Shown: one piece after another, positions 51,201 to 60,400 of the stretch | How the letters are laid out: every line of letters starts with the position of its first letter | Numbering within the stretch: position 1 is the stretch's first letter | Origin: Pieris napi | Taxonomy: Eukaryota; Arthropoda; Insecta; Lepidoptera; Pieridae | Reading direction: 5' to 3' | DNA: 64,000 nt | Assembly: GCF_905475465.1 (NCBI RefSeq) | Contig: NC_062247.1 | Span: 2,294,001 to 2,358,000, forward strand | The notes under the pieces: generated by a model | What the model saw: the letters and a program-made list of their open reading frames with translations, nothing else | Told to the model about the DNA's origin: nothing | The model's database searches: none | Translations under genes and position numbers: made by a program

Positions 51201-52468
51201 GCTTTGAGTCATATAAATTGTTTGAACTGAAGCAAATCAATCCCAAGGATTAGGATCATTTAAGTATTTGTTAAATTTATGAAAGCTTTATTGATTAATT
51301 CTCTAATTTCGCTTAGAAGAAACACGCACGCTAACTTTCAGAACCAAAACTACCTAAAAAACCTAGAGAGAGTCTAGTAAAAGACTATGGTTTCTAGATT
51401 GACATAGAAGGGTAACAAACAATCCAGTAAGTAAACATAAGTTACTAGGTAGATCGTAGATTTGAGGATTGATTGTATATGCAAACAAACATCAGAATAT
51501 AGACAAAAATTTGGGCTGGTTGCATATAACACCATATCTGGACAACAAATGGATAATAAAACACAATGGAAAGAACCACCCGATTAAAGAAGTGCGCCAA
51601 AAAGAAGGTATGCTGATGACTTGATAGAAATAGCAGGAAAATACTGGCAGACTATTGCGTTGTGTAAAAAAAACATGGCGATTATAAAGAGTTTATTGCC
51701 AGTTCTTCTCTTCCGTTCTACGCCCTTGATTTGAGAACTGGCACTAAATGTAAAGTTAGAAGCATTTCATATACATTTCTTTTTTTGACGATCATAAGTG
51801 TACATTGTGTTACCTGTATATGATTTTTGAATTGGCAAAGAGAAAAGGTTTGGAAGAGGCCTTTACGCAAGAAGGGTCCATATCCACATATCCAGGTTTG
51901 AAATGGAAATATAATCAAGGCTTTATTATTTGTATTATAAACTAGGTGACCCGGCAAACGTAGTTTTGCCATGTATATTATATCTATGAAGCATTGTTTT
52001 AGTTCAACAAAAATAACTTGTATTTACAATCATAAAAAATAGGAATTGATCGTAGAGGGGTAAATTTAGGAGTTGAATGTATTTTTGTATGCTGTATCAT
52101 AAAAAAATAAAAACAAAAAAAATTTGAGTGGATAGCCCTTATCGCTTAGGGGTTTGAAAGATAGATAGTAGCTGATTCTAAAACTTACTAAATATGCATA
52201 AATTTTGAAAACTATTCACCAATAAATTATTTTCTGATAGCAATAAGGTAAATGCGTTTCTAGTATAGTAATATGAGATGGTCATCAACGCAACAAAAGT
52301 ATTTTAGTCTGAATAGTTAAAGTATTGTAGTCACAGTACTTCATAAACAAAACCGATGGCGTTCTTTATTCAAATTTTGAGTTTTGTTTGAAAGTTCTCA
52401 TACAACAGTAAACAGTAGATATCTTCAAACAAACCTGGAGTAGAATTTGGTTCTGGACTCACAGACAT
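41918..52468 (-). CDS. Gamma-glutamyltranspeptidase-like membrane protein, nine exons, catalytic residues lost
   Basis: Nine exons with GT-AG borders join in phase to 461 codons plus stop. Residues 1-38 are a short cytoplasmic tail, about 39-60 one hydrophobic anchor, and 66-461 the ectodomain, so a type II membrane protein is inferred. Family signatures are visible: RAGGRAIDAAIAS (88-100), MPWPKLLQPAIDLAR (167-181), AYHRVV (280-285), FGSG (327-330) and DSRGGGLASRF at the C-terminus, matching the usual DSRKGG ending. Active family members cleave themselves before a Thr and hydrolyse glutathione. Here that Thr aligns with Ala304 (or Val303/Ser305 with a one-residue shift), the REVAP Arg region reads AVMEWGG, PLSS reads PLDL, and GAAGGTQ reads MGAESLS. 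Length is ~461 against ~570 in human GGT1. Sequons: NIS (185), NSS (223) and one NAT near the C-terminus. A possible poly(A) signal (AATAAA, minus) lies at 41356-41365. Pseudoenzyme is the best reading; an unusual active variant is not excluded. Confidence 0.85.
42286..42560 (+). repeat. Family W copy in GGT-like intron 8
   Basis: CTAGCTGCCCCCGCGAACTTC start, then GGGGTTGATCGTAGAGGGGT and GGGGTGGACACCCCTTATCA. The 5' part may be chimeric with a related repeat. Confidence 0.6.
43406..43521 (-). CDS. GGT-like exon 8
   Basis: It encodes residues 321-359: GLSAPFGSGQDT, a segment lacking the NNEMDDF motif, then PLDLAPAILVDEFVC in place of PLSSMCPTI. The acceptor CTTACAG/TGG was chosen over the upstream ACACAG because only it keeps phase with exon 7. 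Confidence 0.75.
43820..43990 (+). pseudogene. Retroelement ORF fragment in GGT-like intron 7
   Basis: It reads QALIKDLSWGLVDT, frameshift, GDPRAGAFLAQRISIAIQR and ASVKGTL. This motif probably belongs to the same element type as 33570-33705. Antisense to the host gene. Confidence 0.5.
44301..44470. mobile_element. MITE with ~20-bp inverted ends
   Basis: CGGCAAACATCTTGAACA opens and TGTTCAAGATGTTTGCCG-type sequence closes an element of about 165 bp in GGT-like intron 7. Confidence 0.65.
44490..44556. repeat. Two tandem hairpins
   Basis: GAAGGTGCTTTAATA with its complement, then ATACAAGAAAG-type sequence with its complement; loops of 3-4 bases. They sit about 40 bases past the donor of exon 7 in intron 7. 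Confidence 0.75.
44596..44709 (-). CDS. GGT-like exon 7 (site of the lost nucleophile)
   Basis: It encodes residues 283-320, VVASLQSQAIS through SGVASGLAVVDSQDT to VALV. In active enzymes this stretch holds GGTAHLSVVAEDGS, whose Thr is the nucleophile; no Thr is present at or next to that position. The acceptor is TTTTGCAG and the donor CAC/GTAAGT. Confidence 0.85.
45182..45350 (-). CDS. GGT-like exon 6
   Basis: It encodes residues 227-282, ending LSSLEAYH. The acceptor TTGTAG has a weak pyrimidine tract, but it is the one that keeps phase with exons 5 and 7. Similarity to the family is low until AYHR, which matches the conserved TYHR. Another frame is also open here but does not fit either neighbour. 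Confidence 0.7.
45405..45646 (-). mobile_element. SINE-A copy in GGT-like intron 5
   Basis: CAGTGGCGCTAAAAACG to GAACCTACGACCTCC-like head. It has the same orientation as the gene and its tail lies 54 bp before exon 6. Confidence 0.8.
46379..46515 (-). CDS. GGT-like exon 5
   Basis: It encodes residues 181-226, starting NGFNISAGLA after the completed Arg (family: RQGFPVGKGLA). LADYLQTLQQNSSA corresponds to the LADTYETLA region. The acceptor is TTTCCAG and the donor G/GTGAGT, phase 1. Confidence 0.85.
46598..46745 (+). pseudogene. Retroelement ORF fragment in GGT-like intron 4
   Basis: The open frame reads VLIKDLRWRLVDRTGDPRAG, VFLAQRISIAIQRGNAAS and VKGTL; better preserved than its sibling at 43820. 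Antisense to the host gene. Confidence 0.5.
46751..46893 (+). repeat. Solo arm of the foldback element seen at 53526-54068
   Basis: AATATTAATTAAACATACTC to TTGTATATCGGGATC is nearly identical to both arms of the 53.5-54.1 kb element. Confidence 0.8.
47022..47216 (-). CDS. GGT-like exon 4
   Basis: It encodes residues 116-180. LLYWEYRR is followed by AVMEWGG, where active enzymes have the substrate-binding Arg in REVAP. PVPRLVLGLAALHDKYG and MPWPKLLQPAIDLA follow. The acceptor is TTTTTTCAG and the donor AAG/GTTCTC, phase 2. Confidence 0.85.
48019..48170 (-). CDS. GGT-like exon 3
   Basis: It encodes residues 66-115 with the family's first conserved block (RAGGRAIDAAIAS, then LAVVAPHRTSLD). Human GGT1 has HSSGLGGG where this protein has HRTSLDAS. 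The donor is GC/GTAAGT, phase 2. Confidence 0.85.
48312..48546 (-). mobile_element. SINE-B copy in GGT-like intron 2
   Basis: The minus-strand head is TGGTCTAGTGGTTAGTACC, then CCCGGGTTCGATCCCCGGCT, like an Asp/Glu-type tRNA. The body ends GGTGTGAAT. Confidence 0.85.
49283..49443 (-). CDS. GGT-like exon 2 (membrane anchor)
   Basis: The acceptor is TTTTGCAG and the donor CAA/GTAACT. It encodes residues 12-65: a polar stretch, then a hydrophobic segment from about IIIGAFATLTVAV to ITQIYY, then GDYQ. It ends in phase 0. Confidence 0.8.
49490..49600 (+). repeat. Dispersed repeat family Y in GGT-like intron 1
   Basis: CATGGACACCGATTTTAGTG and TGGAGGTCGTATCTCC match 40905-41060. Confidence 0.55.
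50520..50544. repeat. Perfect 12-bp-arm palindrome
   Basis: GCATTGAAAGGG, G, CCCTTTCAATGC. It stands out as GC-richer than the surrounding intron 1. Confidence 0.8.
51035..51330 (-). mobile_element. Family Z 3' end in GGT-like intron 1
   Basis: The complement carries GAACTGGTAGTAAATGTAAA and GGCGTAGAGCGGGC-type sequence. Confidence 0.6.
51665..51835 (+). mobile_element. Family Z 3' end in GGT-like intron 1
   Basis: TACGCCCTTGATTTGAGAAC and GATCATAAGTGTACATTGTG. Confidence 0.55.
51942..52210 (+). repeat. Family W copy in GGT-like intron 1
   Basis: CTAGGTGACCCGGCAAACGT and GGAATTGATCGTAGAGGGGT. Confidence 0.65.
52435..52468 (-). CDS. GGT-like exon 1 (start codon)
   Basis: It encodes MSVSPEPNSTP and the first base of Gly12, followed by donor GTTTGT. 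The start is chosen because it is the only ATG in phase with exon 2 that sits directly before a donor, in context AGCAATGT. The NST sequon lies on the predicted cytoplasmic side and is probably not glycosylated. Confidence 0.7.
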
Positions 52469-52654
52469 TGCTACAATTTGTCAACTTTTAAGACACACAC
52501 AACAACACAACACACAACATTTTCCGCACTCAAAGATTATATATTTTTGACATGTTATAACTATTATCTATTAGGTTTTAAATAATTTCACTTGTTCAAC
52601 GTCTTGCGAGGCACAACTCGCGGGTAACTGTAAACGAGGCGCGGGAGTCGATGG

Positions 52655-52662
52655 TGACGTCA
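52655..52662. promoter_or_regulatory. CRE-type palindrome upstream of the GGT-like gene
   Basis: A perfect TGACGTCA sits about 190 bases upstream of the GGT-like start codon, in a locally GC-richer patch (about 52605-52680). CREB/ATF proteins bind such sites. A TATATAA run (minus strand) near 52540 could be the TATA element. Function is inferred. Confidence 0.35.
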
Positions 52663-52689
52663 GCTTCGTTTTTACTTTGCATTCTTTGT

Positions 52690-53525
52690 GTACCGTCAGC
52701 AAAATTGATTAAACGAACTATAATTTCACTCATCTTGACCACGACTGTTGTTATGACGAAAGCTCGAGTTTCTATAATAATATTGTAAGCAAAGTAAACT
52801 GGTTAAAGACCCATTTAAAAATTTCGTCACTGTTAGATATACTTCTGAGTAACTATTAAATTAGCATAAATATTTTTTTTGCGTTCCACTAATTAAATTA
52901 TTTATACATGTTATAAAATTCGTCTAATTGCACGTATAAATATCACAACACTCGCATTTCAGGAAACTCTGGTATACTGTATTCTGGTTACAAGTTCCTG
53001 TCACAATATTTTATCATTTCAATAGATCTTTGGAAGGGAATGCCTTAAGGATTTTTTGTCTCTTTCATAAAGAAAGTTACGTACGAAGAAGTGAGACAGA
53101 CAATCGGTGAATGACCGCGAGAAGCGCCTGCGTTGGTTACCTAGCTGATCGTGAAGGACAAGTTCAATGATTTATCTATTGGGAATTAAATTCAATATTT
53201 AACTAAACTAAATATAGTATTAAAAACAAATGAAGATGCAATACTCGTAATAAAGACTCATCAAAAAAATTTAGTTTTTTGTGCAAATTTGGGTGTAAAT
53301 TTAGTGCCTTTTTCATAATTTTCGGTTAATTGCACAAATACGAGAAGAAAATCTTTTAATATGTATATATATTGTTGGCAATGGTATTAAACAATCTAAC
53401 TTAATATAACATATATTACTTGTCAGATACGTTGTTCTTCTATGGCCAAGTCAATTAAAAACATATAAGATTAATTGTAACTTGGTCACTATAAGATGTT
53501 GTTAGGTTAGCTAATTACGTTATAG
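52690..53525. other. Intergenic, no feature recognised
   Basis: AT-rich DNA between the two divergent genes. Confidence 0.5.
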
Positions 53526-54068
53526 TATAAGATCCCGATATACAACGACCTTCACCGAGATGCTTATTTAATGAAACGTATTTTATATTTAATTTAATAT
53601 GTCAATAAATATAATCCATATCGGTTGCCTAGCAAATTTCAGTCCAGAGTATGTTTAATTAATATTTAAAAAAAATTTTTTGATTATAATTTGCATGTAG
53701 TAAATTTTTTAAATTTTTTTCAATAAATATTTTTAAGCAGGGTAGTATTATATATGTATCACTATAACTTTCTTTTTTACTAAAGATGTATATATACTTT
53801 AGTGTCACATAAATAATTAATTGATTAAAAACAACCTAACGTTTGCATATTCTTTGGGCTTCATACTTTCGATTGGTATAGAATTTATCTAATAATCATA
53901 CCGGTGAAATGTTTAAAAAAATTTTTTTTTTAATATTAATTAAAAATACTCTGGACTGAAATTTGCTAGGCAACCCATATGGATTATATTTATTGACATA
54001 TTAAATTAAATATAAAATACGTTTCATTAAATAAGCATCTCGGTGAAGGTCGTTGTATATCGGGATTT
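53526..54068. mobile_element. Foldback element with ~125-bp inverted ends
   Basis: GATCCCGATATACAACGACC to TTTCAGTCCAGAGTATGTTT is repeated in inverse at about 53940-54068. The interior is AT-rich and non-coding. Confidence 0.85.
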
Positions 54069-56837
54069 TAGACCATAATAACTTAAGACAGAAGATTCCC
54101 TAAGTAGGGACTGAACAAATTGACCGACCTGGTTTTACATGGATCTTACAGCGCCTCTTTTAAGCTAAAATAACTGCCAAAAAAAGTATAGTTTTTTACA
54201 AGTTATGTTTTTGATGGCATAGTTTTTGGTCAAAAGTTTCCTTGTGAGAGAGTTATAGTGAAATATATATTATAGTATACAAAAGCAAACTTTTTTATGC
54301 ATTTTTTTCGTCTAATTGCGATCTACAATATCGAAATTTTATGCTTTAAAGTCAAATTTTGTGTTGGCGGCTATTATACTCACAGTATTCACAATGTTTT
54401 TACATTTCTCTTCTCAGCCCAAACATGCTGCAACAAACATTTTTTGTTATTATTGTATTGAACTAGATATGAATTTAAATTTGCAATCCGTCAAAGGGAC
54501 TAGTTCCAAGATAAGGTGGAAAGGGTTTACGACTGCTTATTGAATGTGAGTTTACGATGTGTTTCCGGCCTTTCCATTGATGTTCTTGAATAAACTGTTT
54601 GCATCTTTTTGATGGCTTTTGACGTTTATGTGTTTTATATGAATATTTAAGTCATTTAACTTCCCCAATGGGGCATGGTAACGGTTGTAACTCTGTTTCA
54701 TCTACATTTTTTATGTCATTTAATTTGTCTCTTACTCTTAAACACAAAGTTATGCGGTAATATAGCCTGACAATAGTTCAACCGCATTGGTCACTAAGAA
54801 CCTTTTAAATCTTCAGTTACTCTTAAGTTTACTAAATTCCCAAGACAAGTAATGTGGACCGCTATCTATACATAAAGAATTACCGTTTATTAATGTTTAA
54901 GATGTATCATTCATTTTTGTCTCAAATCGCTTTGATAATCAGTTAGTCAAATTAAAATATGATTTATTGATGTAGGTAGTTAAAAAATAACCTACCTACA
55001 TTAAAAAAAGTAATGGTTCTATATTTTAATTTACTGCCAGTTGTGAAACCTCCTTTTAATTCAAAAAGATGTTTTTTAAATATATGTGAGTATGAAAGTA
55101 ACATGCAACCATTATAACATGCTTCTCATCGCATATTGAAGCATTTACTTAATGTAATTAAATATAAAATTATGAATAAATGGATGAGAAAATCGAATGT
55201 TTCACGTCTATCAGCAAGGCGCGGTGAAATAGGACTATGCACTTACTGTGGAAATAACACGCTAACATGTCTTGTTAAAGTCTTAACTAAGCGATAGTTT
55301 ATCAAAAAGACTGTTACGATGTATCTCCTCCAAAACGCTTGTAGCATCATTTCTGTTTTACTTTACCGTCCAAACGAAAACAAATGTCTAAGAATGATTC
55401 CTAGAACTACACACATTGATGAGAGATAAGTGATGCCAACTTGGGGGTTCCCTCCAAAAATATGGGGAATCAAGATGTCTAAGTGTGCGAGGCGGTACAT
55501 TTATTTAGGAGGTATATTATTTAAAAAAAATATTTTTTCATAAATATTTATTATGCCTCAACCCAACAAACTCAACCTAACTAAACGTTTTTAAACACCA
55601 AGATGAAAATAACAGCTATGCTATAGTACTTGTATATATTTTGGATGCATATTTGACAAAGCGATTGTACAAAATACTTTAGGAGTTTTTAAGGTATTAG
55701 GGGGTCCTAGGGGAACACTCTCTAGGTGTCGGCATCACTGCGTATTGTATGCGTATACGTTAATAATAATAGAAGCGTGTCATAACATAAGATTGTATAA
55801 TTCGTGAGTAGGCTTTTAAAGCGATGTGAAGACATACTATAGACAAAAATCGGATTTAATATTGGTGGAGCCTTCAAATAAGGCTTCTTTACGCAAAATA
55901 CTATGTAGGTAATATTTATTTATGTGCATAAAATCTAAACAACTATCTACTACCATCAAAACTTTGCCCTATCACTTGTGTCACTCTTCAAATATTACGT
56001 TACAAATGATTCTCTAATTTCGTAAGCTGTAGACCATTTTTTTACGAACTCGGTATTTTACAGTACCAGTAGTAAATTTATCCTTGAAGCAGTTATGACT
56101 GTAAAAAAGCATCCAAAATTATTCAAAACATTCAAAGAAACTAGCCTGTATATACTGAGGGATCCAACACGGCTGTGGGTACCTGCATGCTGCACCACGA
56201 TGTATGGAAAAAATTGTTACGCTATGGCTATGAAACTATTTAATCTACCTAGAAGTTATAGATCACTGCTGCTTTCAAGGAGAAGGTGATTAAATTTTTA
56301 AAGGCAAGGTGCCTTTATAGCGTGGGTGAGTATTTAGACCATAAGTTTGACATCAATTCTAAATAATTTAACTTATTATTATGACATTATGTTAATGTTC
56401 TTATTATATGACATTATAAAAATCAATATGACACTTTCATGCCTATATATATATGGCTGATTGTGCGGATTTTTATAATTAATCTATCTAATTAAACCAC
56501 TATACCAACCACTATAATAAATAATTAAGGATTATGGTTTAGCCGTAAATTACAAACCTTCTTTAATTTTATATGCAGTAGAAATGCTGTTTTGCATGAT
56601 AAACTATAATATACGGCCAGTTGATCAGTTGATTAAAGTTAGTAGTTACTAATAATAATCCAGTGGCGGTTTCATACATAGGTATTCCTGACGACGACGA
56701 TTTTAAGTTTATGACATTCATAGAAGTCATAGAAGCAATGTTATTGAGTACATAGCCAAAAAAATAAATATAAATAAAAAAAAATAGTTCGTGCCGTCAT
56801 ACAAACGCATGGTATCCAGGAGATTTTAGCTTAGAAG
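54069..56837. other. Intergenic, no gene recognised
   Basis: Small frames at 54316-54543 and 56095-56289 lack splice or family support. Confidence 0.45.
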
Positions 56838-56940
56838 ACCGGCAACGCACTTGCGAGCCTTCTGGCAATGTGAGTGTCCATGGGCGGCTTACCTTAAGAC
56901 TAGCTATAATAAGTTGCCCCCTGTTATATAAAAAAAAGCT
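56838..56940 (+). mobile_element. Family X 3' end copy
   Basis: GACCGGCAACGCACTTGCGAG to GTTATATAAAAAAAAG, ~360 bp upstream of the arrestin start. It carries an internal CTTAAGACTAGCTATAATAAG string repeated at 57003-57022. Confidence 0.7.
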
Positions 56941-57226
56941 ACTACGCCTTTAGATATATTTAAACTAGTAATAAAAAAGCTACTACATGTACCTATAGAT
57001 AGCTTAAGACTAGCTATAATAAGAGCTATATTATATATGTTACATATAGTAAAACATACCTGCAAACAAAATCACCATTGCTCTTATTTTAGGATTTCGA
57101 TTGAATTTTCCATTGAGCCAAAGCGAAATCTTTGAAATTCCCAAAGCAAGTGGGAGTTGTCCTTAACTGAGTAATAATACTAATATGATTATCGTAGCTT
57201 AGAAGCCTTATACATATATAATCCTC

Positions 57227-57234
57227 TATAAATA
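57227..57234 (+). promoter_or_regulatory. Candidate TATA box of the arrestin gene
   Basis: TATAAATA lies 62 bases before the start codon. This would put transcription start near 57257-57260 and give a 5' leader of about 40 bases, if the leader has no intron. It is seen by eye in AT-rich DNA, so chance is possible. Confidence 0.35.
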
Positions 57235-57295
57235 TAAGGGAAATGAAATTCACGACGCATTTTACCTGGAGTCGTGAACAGATCGAGTTATCAAA

Positions 57296-57404
57296 ATGGT
57301 ATATAATTTCAAGGTTTATAAAAAGTGTTCTCCGAATGGAAAGATTACACTGTATATGCCGAAGCGTGACTTCGTGGATCACATTTCTTATGTTGAGCCC
57401 ATAG
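57296..57404 (+). CDS. Arrestin exon 1
   Basis: It encodes residues 1-36 and the first base of Asp37. The start context is TCAAAATGG. The donor is ATAG/GTGAGT, phase 1. The protein starts exactly where arrestins start (MVxNFKV). Confidence 0.9.
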
Positions 57405-60400
57405 GTGAGTATTTGTTTAGACTCTCCTGTATTATACGGAAAATCATTAAAAGTATTGAAATCATGAACATACTATCCTCTCTTAAAATAAATCAGTGGC
57501 GCTACAACCTTTAGGTCTTTAGGTGAATCTGTTTCATGATCATTTTTAAAATCTAATAGGCAAGTAGGTCAGCCTTCAGTGCCTGACACACGCCGTCGAC
57601 CTTTTTGGGTCAAAGACATGTCGGTTTCCTCACGATGTTTTCCTTCAACGTTCGAGCAAATGTTAAATGCGCACATAGAAAGAAAGTCCATTGGTGCACA
57701 GACAGGGATCGAACCTACGACCTCAGGTATGAGAGTCGCACGCTGAACTAGGGCAACACTGCTCTATTCCATCCTCTCCTTATTTTTTATTTGTTAGTAT
57801 TTTTGTCTTATTATTTGTGATCTCCTTAATATTATATTGTCTTACCGTTCTACTGTCGCTCGTATACAGTTCTTTCTCTGAACAACTGTTTTAAACCAGT
57901 TATTAGTTAATGGACATTTTTCGTACTTTACTTATAATTAGTTTATTTAATGTCATAATTAAAATTTAGAATTACTGTCATAGAGACGGACCCATATTAT
58001 TTTGTAATAGTACAATTATTATAATGAATCATAGCAAACGTTAATTGAAGCACTAAGTATTTTTCCCCAAGAAATACGATACAGCACCAAACGATGTGGC
58101 CGAAGTCTGTAACAGCTGAAGTTATCCATCATAACGGCTGATGGGTTGTTCCTTGTTCTAACAGATATGACTTTAATAGCCTCCTTTACGATGTTTGTTC
58201 CTTAAAGTTTGTAGTTTCAAAGTACACATTTTATTTGAGGTTTTTTTCGTATATTTTCTACAGGAGAGCTTTAGAGTGCTTAATAGAAACTTTATAATTG
58301 ATATAAATTTATTCAAATTCATTTAACAGTAGTTGTGACTGGCACCTCTCGCTAAATACGAAGTGTCAACTTAAGTAAATAACGTAAAATAAATTCTACT
58401 TTATACTTTAACAAGTTTTATTGAAGTTAATTATATTTTACAAGAAGTCTACATAAACGATACTCATTATACATATTGGGACTGTGAGTCTACTAACTAA
58501 TATATAGTCACATAACTATTAACACACAAGTATCCCGGTAGAGGTTCAGGCTCGATTCCCGACAACAGAAGCATTAGGTAAGGGAAGAGAAGGTTGGCAT
58601 CAGAAAATATGTCAATAACATAGATTTTAGAGAGGAATTAATGTCGGGTTTCTGTGTTAATGTTATTTGAAAATAGGTGGCCCGCAAAATTCGTTTCGCA
58701 TTAATATGTTTAAAAAAAAGCAGAATGTAAGTGCCCGCTCCTATTTCATATTGCCTCCTGCTGATAGAGCACAAATCTTTGTTTTTAATTTATTTTACTA
58801 TTATGAAACACGTTCACTGCGGCAAGTAAAATCATAATTTTTCATCAGGTGCGGCGGCGGGCCAAAATGCGCCCCCAATGATATTTCCGCCGGTGCGTGG
58901 CAGGTCTTTCTAGACCCAACAGTACTAGGATAGATTAAATTGCTCTAACTTTGTGGAAACATAATGTATTCGTTTTTTTTTTATATTGTTAGAATGACCT
59001 GCATCAATTTTTAAGTTTTTTTTAATAAACACAAAACTTCCTATGGTAATCAACATATGATTACCATTCGTTCAGAAAATACATAAAAAAATACAAATCC
59101 AAAAATAGTAAAATATATATGAATCGTTATAGTATAAGAATATTTTATTTAATGTTTTTTAAAAATTGGAAACCAGCAAAATTTTGCGCCTATTATTATA
59201 TAATAGCAATGTGTTTAATAATATTCTGTTTTCTTTGTACGTAACAGCAACTGATTATTATTAAAATTTTTACGTTTACTCATGTTTTAATAATTGTATA
59301 CTAAGTTTTTGTTCATTTATAAAAGGATGTCGTATCGACAAATCATTAACGTATACGTTAATAATATACATATTATTTTCATTCTTTATTACTCTCAGTA
59401 TTGAGAATTATTTACTAAATTTAAAAGATATTACAATCTATATAAATATCGTTATATATACTATCGTTATCTTAAAACTAATTTAACTAAGCTTTTGAAG
59501 AAGAGCATAAACATGTATACTACTTTCCATATAAGTAGTTTTTAATTCATTAAAGTATTTTTTATTTAGATGGCATTGTCGTCGTTGATGAAGAATACGT
59601 GCGTGGGCGCAAGGTGTTCGCTCAGGTTGTATGTACCTTCCGGTATGGCCGAGAGGAGGATGAGGTCATGGGGGTCAACTTCTACAAGGAACTCTACCTT
59701 GCTTCGGAACAGATCTACCCAGCACCAGAAAAGCGAGCCTATGATTTGACACGTACTCAGGTATTAAGAACAAGACAACATACAAATTTCGTTGCGACCT
59801 TCAGATTTGATATTCTCGAATATTTCGTCTCCACAACCTATTTCTGTCATGAATAAAGTGTTTATTTCTTTATTATTTATGTTAGTTCTCACGATTCTGC
59901 CTTGCGATTCTGTAACTCATCTCCTTATCAGAATTCCAAATCATAAAATGACTGCTTCACGACTGATTTGAGCGCGACCGCCGCTGCGAAAACCGCCGTG
60001 AGAGTTCGAAAAGTGAGTTACAGAATCGCAAGGCTGTCCCTTTTATACGTCTATATTGCTAGCGTGTAATCTTATCTTCATCATAGCGCCACTGCAACCT
60101 AATTAGTGGCTATCATAAACATAATAATAGAAACAAAACATTTGTGCATGGGAATTTTTCATTAATTCGAAGTAAAACGACTACATGTTTGCGTTTAATA
60201 AAACTAGTATAAAATATTTTAAAGAATCACCAAGAAAAATGTTAAAAATGTTGCTTGAAGTACAATATAAGTCGTCAAAAAATCGTTTAATAACGTAATA
60301 GTTTAAAGTTTTTCCAAATCAATTAAACCTAAGCTGTAGGTTCTTTTAATTTGCGGGTACGAGAATACTACCCGCAAAAGAAAAAGTTAAATTTCCCGGC

